The notes under the pieces were generated by a model. That model was not told the DNA's origin, did no database searches, and saw only the letters and a list, made by a program, of their open reading frames with translations. A program made the position numbers and the translations under genes. A DNA stretch of 10,800 nt from NCBI GenBank assembly GCA_009778055.1, contig WRKN01000075.1, forward strand, positions 1-10,800, in the 5' to 3' direction. This document shows positions 1 through 5,769 of this stretch, piece after piece. The stretch comes from Synergistaceae bacterium (GTDB lineage Bacteria; Synergistota; Synergistia; Synergistales; Aminobacteriaceae). Within the stretch, counting starts at the first letter, position 1. Every line of letters begins with the position of its first letter.

Positions 1-1247
1 TTATCACGACAAGTTTCAAAGACTATTTTTCACCTCTTATATTCAGTTACGACAACAAGCTTATCTACATCGCCTCCAATCTGGACCGGGACAAGACCGC
101 TGTATACACCTTCGACCCGGATGACAACAAAGTCCTTGACCTCGTATACGAGCATCCCGAGGTGGACGTCAGCCGCCTGATTTCCTCGAAAAAGCGCAAG
201 GTAATCACCGGCGTGGTCTACACCACCGACAAGTCGCGCTACCATTTCTTCGATGAAGAGCGCAAGAAGCTCCAAGAGATCCTGGAAGACAAATTCCCCG
301 GGTATGACGTAGCCGTAACAGGCATGGACGACGAGGAAAGGCGCCTAATTTTCGCGACGTACAGCGACAGGACGCGAGGTACTTATTACCTGTACGACAA
401 GGAGACGGGGGAAACAGACGTTCTTGCGGAACTGGCGCCTTGGCTGGAAGAGGCCCATATGGCTCCCATGACGCCGATCAGGTTCAAGTCTCGAGACGGC
501 CTCGACATAAACGGGTACCTCACTCTGCCCGTCGGACGTGAGAACTTTGATCTGCCGGTCGTTGTAATCCCGCATGGCGGCCCTTCGGCACGCGACAGAT
601 GGGGCTTCGACTCCGAGGCGCAATTTCTGGCCAATCGCGGCGCGGCGGTGCTGCAGGTGAATTTCCGAGGCTCCACAGGCTACGGCAAGGCCTTTTGGGA
701 AGCAGGGTTCAAACAATGGGGCAAGGGAATGCAAAACGACGTAACCGACGGAGTACTGTGGCTGATAGAACGCGGTGTGGCCGACAGTAAACGCGTGGCT
801 ATCTACGGAGGAAGCTACGGAGGGTACTCCGCTCTTGCGGGTGCCGCATTTACTCCGGATCTTTACGCGTGCGCCGTGAGCTATGTGGGGCCTTCCAACA
901 TCTTCACCCTTCTGGAGAGTATCCCTCCATATTGGGAACCTATGCGCGACATGCAATATGAAATGATAGGAGACCCCGTCAAAGACAAAGAACTCCTTGA
1001 GGAAGTGTCCCCCGTCTTTCACGCCGACAGGATAAAAATTCCCCTGCTGGTGGCGCAGGGAGCCAACGACCCGCGGGTCAAGAAGGCCGAGTCCGACCAG
1101 ATAGTGGAGGCCGTGAAAAAAGCCGGCAAGGACGTTGTGTACATTGTCAAGGACGACGAGGGACACGGCTTTCGTAACGAAGAAAACCGTTTCTACTTTT
1201 ACAGGGCTATGGAAGAGTTTTTCCGAAAGCATTTGGGGCTCAGGTGA
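1..1247 (+). CDS. S9-family prolyl oligopeptidase-type serine peptidase, C-terminal part
   Basis: The reading frame is open from base 3 and the 5' end lies outside the window, so 414 residues are visible. The family (S9, acylaminoacyl-peptidase/dipeptidyl-peptidase type) cleaves short peptides with a Ser-Asp-His triad in an alpha/beta-hydrolase domain placed after a beta-propeller. The first ~150 visible residues, with repeated Tyr/Asp-rich strands such as YDNKLIYIASN, look like propeller blades. The hydrolase domain begins near base 470. The oxyanion motif HGGP is at 573-584; GGSYGGY carries the nucleophile Ser at 813-815; the acid is Asp 1068-1070 in GANDPRV; and the base is His 1164-1166 in DEGHGF. 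All catalytic residues are present, so the enzyme should be active. Whether it is cytoplasmic or exported depends on the missing N-terminus. It ends at TGA 1245-1247, and 114 non-coding bases separate it from the next gene. The domain assignment is firm; the exact substrate is unknown. Confidence 0.93.
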   Translation, partial: ITTSFKDYFSPLIFSYDNKLIYIASNLDRDKTAVYTFDPDDNKVLDLVYEHPEVDVSRLISSKKRKVITGVVYTTDKSRYHFFDEERKKLQEILEDKFPGYDVAVTGMDDEERRLIFATYSDRTRGTYYLYDKETGETDVLAELAPWLEEAHMAPMTPIRFKSRDGLDINGYLTLPVGRENFDLPVVVIPHGGPSARDRWGFDSEAQFLANRGAAVLQVNFRGSTGYGKAFWEAGFKQWGKGMQNDVTDGVLWLIERGVADSKRVAIYGGSYGGYSALAGAAFTPDLYACAVSYVGPSNIFTLLESIPPYWEPMRDMQYEMIGDPVKDKELLEEVSPVFHADRIKIPLLVAQGANDPRVKKAESDQIVEAVKKAGKDVVYIVKDDEGHGFRNEENRFYFYRAMEEFFRKHLGLR

Positions 1248-1361
1248 CGGTTTAACTGCGCGGTATACCTGCATAGCTTTACCGAATTTCCGCCTTGGCG
1301 TGTGCGGCGGCTTTATGAGATATTGTCTTCCACGATGTTATTTGCGAGGAAGTGAGCTTGT

Positions 1362-2066
1362 TTGGCCGTAATGCTTGAATCGGAAGTGGGTTTCCTGCCA
1401 CGCATAGACAGAATGATGCCGCGGCGTTTGGATTCCGCATTTTTTGGTGCGGAGTGTTTTTTCGATTTCGAGTCGCGATTCGGCACTGCAAAAGGAGTAT
1501 GGCGGACAGTTGTGGGCTACGGGGGCGGGCAATACGAAAAACCGACTTACGAAGACCCGGGAGACCACGTTGAAGTGGTAATGGTCGAATATGATCCGCA
1601 GACCCTCAGTTACGGGCAATTATTGGACATTTTTTTAACGCGCTGCGGCTGCCGGGACGGTTCGTTTTCTCAACACGCTTCGCGCGTTTTGCGTGTTTTC
1701 GTGAAAAACGAATTTGAAAAGCGCCTGGTCGAGGCGGCAATCGCGCGTTACGAGCTGCGTTTGGGCTGCGGGAGCCGCGTCAAGTTCGCTATGTACAAAA
1801 CATTTTATCGAGCGGAAAAATGGTGTCAGAAACGTTTTCTGCGCATGGTTCCGCCGCTTATGGAAGAGTTGATGCGCGTATACCCGAACGAGGACTGCCT
1901 GATTCAATCCACTTTGGCCACGCGCCTGAACGGAATTTTAGGGCAGCGGACGTTCCGGGAATTTTCGGCATCGTACTTTCCCGAGGACTTTGAATTTTAC
2001 GATCTCAGCGACTGCGCCGTGGATATATTGAAGAACGTCATGGAATTGAAAGGGAGTTTTATCTGA
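1362..2066 (+). CDS. msrA: Divergent peptide methionine sulfoxide reductase A (MsrA)-like protein
   Basis: The 234-residue product matches the MsrA fold along its first ~160 residues. It has a Cys32 motif AECFFDFE where MsrA has GGCFWG.E, then VGYGGG (51-56), PTYED (61-65), HVEVV near 69-73, and FYRAE...Q (148-156) where MsrA has FYxAExxHQ. MsrA reduces methionine-S-sulfoxide using the N-terminal Cys. That Cys is kept, but by eye alignment to E. coli MsrA the substrate pocket differs: Trp53 is Phe34, Glu94 is Asp65, Asp129 is Ser103 and Tyr134 is Arg108. The loop usually reading CSGxTGH is shortened. Extra Cys residues (95, 97, 136, 155, 179) could serve as resolving thiols. A C-terminal tail (163-234) with STLATRLNGILG goes beyond the core. 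The start is probably TTG 1362, ten bases after GAGGAA (1346-1351); ATG 1371 is the alternative, and an in-frame stop at 1353 excludes earlier starts. The stop is one base from the next gene. Family membership is fairly sure; activity is uncertain. Confidence 0.8.
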   Translation: MAVMLESEVGFLPRIDRMMPRRLDSAFFGAECFFDFESRFGTAKGVWRTVVGYGGGQYEKPTYEDPGDHVEVVMVEYDPQTLSYGQLLDIFLTRCGCRDGSFSQHASRVLRVFVKNEFEKRLVEAAIARYELRLGCGSRVKFAMYKTFYRAEKWCQKRFLRMVPPLMEELMRVYPNEDCLIQSTLATRLNGILGQRTFREFSASYFPEDFEFYDLSDCAVDILKNVMELKGSFI

Positions 2067-2067
2067 T

Positions 2068-3006
2068 ATGAGAATTGTAATTGCGGGTTTGGGAGGAGTC
2101 GGCGGCGTGGTTGGCGGGCGACTGGCGGTTGGGCTGGCCGGTTCGCCGGAGCACGAGGTTGTTTTTTGGTGCAGGGGGGAAACGCTGTCCGCCATAAAGG
2201 AAAAAGGGCTCAAAGTATTGGCTCACTGCGGGGAAATCAAGGTGCGCCCTTCTTTGGTAACGTGTTGCGCGGACGAGGTGAAGTCCGCCGACCTTTTGAT
2301 CTTCACGACCAAAAACTACCACCTGGAGGCGGTTGCCCGCGAACTGGCCCCCATTACCGACGGTAAAACCGTGGCGCTGCCTCTTCTCAACGGGGTGAGC
2401 GCCGGCGAGGTGCTGGAAAAACAGATGCCCCAGTGTGACGTTCTGGGAGGCTGCGTTTACCTTTCGGCCTACGCCGAGAGCCCGGGAATCGTCAAGCAGG
2501 TAGGGCCGGTGCAGCGTATCGTCTTTGGCAAAAAAGGAATGGACGAGGCGGAAAACCTGGCGCGTTACGGCAGCATTGACCAGATACTCAAGAAAAGCGG
2601 CATCAGCGTGACGCTTACCGAGAAGGTTGAAATGGAGATGTGGTCGAAACTGGTTTTCTTGTCACCATTCGCCGGCGTCACCACACTTTTCAAGCGCGGT
2701 TTCAACGAGGTCTTTCTGCACGAGGAAAGTTTAGAGACCGTCAAGCGGATGATTGGCGAAATAGAGGCCCTGGCGAGAGCAAAGAACATAGACCTTCCCG
2801 AAAACATCGCGGAAACCTCCATCGAAAAGGGGCGTGTTTTCCCTCCTTTCACCAAGTCGTCAATGCAGATGGATCAGGAAAACGGACGGCAGACCGAAAT
2901 CGAATCGCTGATCGGCTACGTTTGCAGGGAAGGAAAAACACTGGGCGTTCCCTTGCCCACTTATGAAAAAGTTTACAATGGATTGAAGGGCGTCTGCAAA
3001 GAATAA
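2068..3006 (+). CDS. Ketopantoate reductase (ApbA/PanE)-family NADP-dependent oxidoreductase
   Basis: The product has 312 residues, the usual size for the family, whose type member reduces 2-dehydropantoate to pantoate with NADPH for pantothenate/CoA synthesis in the cytoplasm. The Rossmann start is GLGGVG (7-12). TTKNY (80-84) and LLNGV (106-110, Asn108) are the family's cofactor/substrate segments. The catalytic Lys is Lys194 in MWSKL. The late signature SSMQMD..NGRQTEIESL supplies Ser265 and Glu277, equivalent to E. coli Ser244 and Glu256. Both Asn residues that normally follow the Lys (E. coli Asn180, Asn184) are absent; Leu198 and Ala202 stand there. This is a paralogue-type variation, so the substrate may not be ketopantoate and I give no panE symbol. 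ATG 2068 follows the previous stop by one base with GGGAG at 2052-2056, so the gene is surely co-transcribed with the MsrA-like gene. A strong terminator follows immediately. Confidence 0.87.
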   Translation: MRIVIAGLGGVGGVVGGRLAVGLAGSPEHEVVFWCRGETLSAIKEKGLKVLAHCGEIKVRPSLVTCCADEVKSADLLIFTTKNYHLEAVARELAPITDGKTVALPLLNGVSAGEVLEKQMPQCDVLGGCVYLSAYAESPGIVKQVGPVQRIVFGKKGMDEAENLARYGSIDQILKKSGISVTLTEKVEMEMWSKLVFLSPFAGVTTLFKRGFNEVFLHEESLETVKRMIGEIEALARAKNIDLPENIAETSIEKGRVFPPFTKSSMQMDQENGRQTEIESLIGYVCREGKTLGVPLPTYEKVYNGLKGVCKE

Positions 3007-3042
3007 AAAAGCCCGGAGCGAACTAAAGCTCCGGGCTTTTTT
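3005..3042. terminator. Bidirectional rho-independent terminator
   Basis: A perfect 9-base-pair stem, GCCCGGAGC at 3011-3019 and GCTCCGGGC at 3028-3036, encloses an 8-base loop. It is flanked by six A on the left (3005-3010) and six T on the right (3037-3042), so either strand yields a GC stem followed by a U run. It overlaps the stop codon of the ketopantoate reductase-family gene and lies 17 bases past the stop of the convergent minus-strand gene, so it should terminate both transcripts. Confidence 0.95.
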
Positions 3043-3058
3043 ATTCTTTTTTTAACTT

Positions 3059-4021
3059 TTAGTTCACCGTCACGTAAACCAGCGTTTGGTTTACGAGCTG
3101 ATACGCGATTTCGCCGAAAGTAATCGGCCCCGCGAACGCGTCGATTTGCTTTCCCTCAAGCTCGCCGTAAAGGAAATTTAGAACGCAGTTGCACGAAAAC
3201 GCGGCGTTTGTGTCTTTGAATCCCTCGATACGGCTGTTAAATTCTTTTTCGTAATTCGGTATGCCCTTTGCCATCTTGTATTTTATGCCGCTGAAAACAG
3301 GCGCGTAGAAGTTCACAACTCCGTTCTCGATGGACTTGAACGAGATATTGACGCCGTGCCCCGAGTAATTCCCGACGAGCGGCAGCTTGGTGTCTATGCC
3401 GTTTTGCGCCAGATAGTCGGCAAGCACCGTCTCTTTTCCGTCCACAAGGCATTTTGTAACCGAAAAGCCTTCCTCTTCAAACTCAATGACGGGCGAGTTT
3501 TCGTCCTGCGCGAATATATTTATCATGTTTACGGCGACCGTCTTGTCGTCGGGGACTTTCAGATGCAGCGCGACGGCTTTGTCCGCGTATGCCGTCGTCG
3601 TCGCGCCGTCTACGGCTATCGGGGTCTGCCCGGAAGTGCCGAGGTTCATGCCCGATATCCATCCGACGATGTTCTTTAGAAACATATCCTTGAAACCGGA
3701 CGCGTTTTCGGCATATTTCTTATGCACCGCGCTGTCAAACGGCACTATGACGATGGAAAATCCGTTGTCAAAAGCGTCGGCGGCTACGTTTTCAATTTCC
3801 GCCGCCCCGTATGAGCTGATCGAAAAGCCCTCATAAGGGAACTCCGTCACAAACAGGCAGTCATTGGAAACCTTGCCGCCGCCTTTTGCCATGAAATACT
3901 CGGTCGAGCCTCCTACCCAGCTGCCCTTCGGCAATTTTTTGAGCAGCGTTTCCGTTCCCGCAACATGGAGCAGAGCTCCACCCACAATCTTTTTTGAAAC
4001 TTCATCAAATGTCATGAACAC
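3059..4021 (-). CDS. Uncharacterised protein with FIST-C-like C-terminal region
   Basis: A 320-residue soluble protein with no signal peptide or membrane segment. I do not recognise a named family with certainty. The last ~50 residues, containing SCNCVLNF (276-283), GPITFGEIA (298-306) and NQTLV (311-315), resemble the end of FIST-C domains, where a Cys-containing strand is followed by a G.xTYGEI segment and a conserved NQT strand. An N-terminal WVGGSTEYFM segment (residues 35-44) is reminiscent of the Gly-Ser-Thr loop of FIST-N. FIST domains are ligand-sensing modules often linked to signalling proteins; here no output domain is attached. The start is GTG 4021, nine bases after the GGAGGAGG tract (4031-4038); ATG 4015 would sit 15 bases away and is less likely. 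The gene follows the 71-residue protein gene by 22 bases and is last in the minus-strand run, ending at the shared terminator. A sensing role is inference only. Confidence 0.75.
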   Translation of the reverse strand: MFMTFDEVSKKIVGGALLHVAGTETLLKKLPKGSWVGGSTEYFMAKGGGKVSNDCLFVTEFPYEGFSISSYGAAEIENVAADAFDNGFSIVIVPFDSAVHKKYAENASGFKDMFLKNIVGWISGMNLGTSGQTPIAVDGATTTAYADKAVALHLKVPDDKTVAVNMINIFAQDENSPVIEFEEEGFSVTKCLVDGKETVLADYLAQNGIDTKLPLVGNYSGHGVNISFKSIENGVVNFYAPVFSGIKYKMAKGIPNYEKEFNSRIEGFKDTNAAFSCNCVLNFLYGELEGKQIDAFAGPITFGEIAYQLVNQTLVYVTVN

Positions 4022-4030
4022 GGTTCAGTT

Positions 4031-4038
4031 CCTCCTCC
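4031..4038 (-). promoter_or_regulatory. Ribosome binding site favouring a GTG start
   Basis: On the minus strand AAGGAGGAGG runs from 4040 to 4031. Its last base lies nine bases before GTG 4021 but 15 before ATG 4015, which is why the GTG is preferred as the start of the FIST-like gene. The site lies between the preceding stop (4044-4046) and this start, so the gene has its own ribosome entry inside an operon. Confidence 0.7.
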
Positions 4039-4043
4039 TTCTA

Positions 4044-4259
4044 TTAGAGCCTTGCGATAGCCGAGTAGTCATTGGCCATAGCGCCTTTGAATTTACGCAG
4101 AAAAGAATTCATTTCGTCGGCGCAAGTCTGCAGCGTTGTCTGCGAAGGGTCTTTGGCGTAAGTATTTTTCAGCCGGGCTATCATCATCGAGAAACCCAAC
4201 AGCGAAAACGGCAGATCTCCTTTCAGGATTTTTTCGGCTTGTTCAAGCGTAATATTCAT
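4044..4259 (-). CDS. Small helical protein of unknown function (71 residues)
   Basis: I do not recognise this gene. The product begins MNITLEQAEKILKGDLPFS and is predicted by eye to be mostly amphipathic helix, with no transmembrane segment or signal peptide. It has one Cys (in TCADEM) and a basic patch LRKFKG near the C-terminus. An in-frame ATG at 4268 would add three residues, but GGAGG (4270-4274) is only one base from it and ten bases from ATG 4259, so 4259 is the better start. It lies 55 bases after proS and 22 before the FIST-like gene, in the same direction, which suggests that it works with the FIST-like protein, for example as a small partner; that is inference. Its reality is supported by a good ribosome binding site, operon spacing and normal-looking composition. 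Confidence 0.72.
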   Translation of the reverse strand: MNITLEQAEKILKGDLPFSLLGFSMMIARLKNTYAKDPSQTTLQTCADEMNSFLRKFKGAMANDYSAIARL

Positions 4260-4269
4260 GCCATACATT

Positions 4270-4274
4270 CCTCC
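4270..4274 (-). promoter_or_regulatory. Ribosome binding site deciding the small gene's start
   Basis: GGAGG on the minus strand, within GAAGAGGAGGA. It is ten bases upstream of ATG 4259 and only one base from ATG 4268, so translation should begin at 4259. Confidence 0.6.
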
Positions 4275-4295
4275 TCTTCGTCAACGATCATCTTC

Positions 4296-4301
4296 ATTAT
4301 A
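4296..4301 (-). promoter_or_regulatory. Possible -10 box upstream of the small/FIST-like gene pair
   Basis: A perfect TATAAT lies on the minus strand in the 55-base gap after proS, preceded by ATTGTG. No good -35 hexamer is seen at 16-18 bases: 17-base spacing gives GGCGTA inside the end of proS, and TTGAGG (4313-4318) is only 11 bases away. It may be an internal promoter that lets the two downstream genes be expressed apart from proS, or chance. Confidence 0.3.
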
Positions 4302-4314
4302 CACAATAGCCTCC

Positions 4315-5754
4315 TCAATACGCCTTGGCGAAAATCGTTTTTCTGCCTTCCCTGCCCGTCAAAACGCACTTGCCGACGGACATATCGGTCAGGGGGACGC
4401 AACGCGGCGTAGCCCCGCCCGTTTCTTCCTTTATGCGCCGCTCATCCTCCGGGCTTCCCGCGAAGCAGGCCTCCACGAACCCGCCTTTTTCCTCAAGCAG
4501 AGACTTCAGTTCGTCGTAGCTCGCGGCCTGCGATGTGTTGGTTTCCCTGAAAGCCCTAGCCTTGGAGTAAAGCGACGCCTGGATGTCGTCCAAAATCTTT
4601 TCCACTGATTGTACAACGCTGTCGTGGGGCAAGTCAATTTTTTCGCCCCCATCGCGGCGCACGGCGCGAACCGTGCCGGACTCCATATCCTTTTCGCCCA
4701 GCTCCAAACGCAGCGGAACGCCTTTTTGCAGGTGATGAAAGAACCTGTCTCCCGGCCTCATGTGGAACTGGGTGTCTACAATTGTATGGGGTCCTCCCAG
4801 AGCCTCGTTCAAGCGGTTGGAAAACTCCCTGGCCTTAGGCAGCAGGATGTCGTCGAGGAGACGCTCGTCTGTGCCGATAGGCAGGATTACCGCCTTAGTC
4901 GGCGCGACTTTTGGCGGCAGGACAAGCCCGTCGTCGTCCGAGTGAGTCATGATAATCGCGCCTATGAGCCTGGTGGACACTCCCCAGCTTGTCGTCCAGC
5001 ACTCTTCCAGCTCGCCGTCCTTGTTCTGGAAACGGATGTCGAACGCGCGCGCGAAGTTCTGCCCCAAAAAGTGGCTCGTCCCCGCCTGAAGCGCTTTTTT
5101 GTCGCTCATCATCGCCTCGCAGGAGTACGTCCTGACGGCGCCGGGGAAACGTTCCCCTGCCGTTTTTTCGCCGGGCACGACCGGCAGGGCCAATATGTCC
5201 TCCATCACCTGCCGGTAGACTTCGAGCATACGAAGCGTCTCCTCTTGGGCCTCCTCGGAGGTTGCGTGAGCCGTATGCCCCTCCTGCCAGAGAAATTCCG
5301 ACGTACGCAGGAAAAGGCGCGGGCGTTTTTCCCAGCGCATGACGTTGCACCACTGGTTGATAAGTATGGGCAGGTCGCGCCAGGATTGAATCCACTTGCT
5401 GTACATGTGTCCTATGACCGTCTCGGAAGTGGGGCGCACGGCGTACGGTTCCTCCAGCTTCTCCCCGCCGGCGTGGGTGACCATGGCGCACTCCGGCGCG
5501 AATCCCTCGACGTGCTCAGCCTCCTTTTCAAGGAAGGAGTTGGGTATCAGCAGGGGGAAATACGCGTTGACGTGCCCTGTGCGCTTGAACGCCTGGTCGA
5601 AGTGGGCCTGCACGGACTCCCATATCGCGTAGCCGGTGGGGCGTATGACCATGCAGCCCCTGACCGGAGAGTGATCCGCCAGCTCCGCCGCTTTTATGAC
5701 GTCAAGGTACCACTGCGAATAATCTTTTTCACGTGAAACAATATTACGCGCCAT
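4315..5754 (-). CDS. proS: Prolyl-tRNA synthetase, short archaeal/eukaryotic-like form
   Basis: The enzyme charges tRNA-Pro with proline using ATP in the cytoplasm. The 479-residue length and ending ...IFAKAY are typical of the archaeal-like ProRS type, not the ~570-residue bacterial form with an editing insert. Class II motifs are visible: motif 1 around 30-56, RPTSE at 107-111, motif 2 around 133-165 (NQWCNVMRWEKRPRLFLRTS), and motif 3 GVSTRLIGA at 258-266. The anticodon-binding domain spans about 283-386, followed by the C-terminal domain (400-479). In that domain the zinc site seems half lost: Cys430 and Cys463 remain, but the expected second Cys is Asp437 (PEDERRIKEET) and the fourth is Thr466 (GKCVLTG). 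No cis editing domain is present and no trans editor is seen nearby. ATG 5754 is preceded by AAAGGA (5764-5769), and only 15 bases separate it from the patatin gene's stop, so it is likely co-transcribed with that gene. Confidence 0.97.
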   Translation of the reverse strand: MARNIVSREKDYSQWYLDVIKAAELADHSPVRGCMVIRPTGYAIWESVQAHFDQAFKRTGHVNAYFPLLIPNSFLEKEAEHVEGFAPECAMVTHAGGEKLEEPYAVRPTSETVIGHMYSKWIQSWRDLPILINQWCNVMRWEKRPRLFLRTSEFLWQEGHTAHATSEEAQEETLRMLEVYRQVMEDILALPVVPGEKTAGERFPGAVRTYSCEAMMSDKKALQAGTSHFLGQNFARAFDIRFQNKDGELEECWTTSWGVSTRLIGAIIMTHSDDDGLVLPPKVAPTKAVILPIGTDERLLDDILLPKAREFSNRLNEALGGPHTIVDTQFHMRPGDRFFHHLQKGVPLRLELGEKDMESGTVRAVRRDGGEKIDLPHDSVVQSVEKILDDIQASLYSKARAFRETNTSQAASYDELKSLLEEKGGFVEACFAGSPEDERRIKEETGGATPRCVPLTDMSVGKCVLTGREGRKTIFAKAY

Positions 5755-5769
5755 TTATTTACATCCTTT

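Noticed and set aside
345..1274. Long open frame on the minus strand across the S9 peptidase gene
   Set aside because: It mirrors the codon structure of the real plus-strand gene, which has a full catalytic triad. The antisense product is His/Val/Arg-rich with no recognisable motif and no ribosome binding site.
1290..1313. CCGCC...GGCGG hairpin followed by CTTT after the S9 peptidase gene
   Set aside because: Only five base pairs with an 11-base loop and three T residues; too weak to call a terminator.
4609..5736. 375-codon plus-strand open frame antisense to proS
   Set aside because: Shadow of a strongly conserved gene in GC-rich DNA. The translation has no domain-like wording and the proS assignment is certain.
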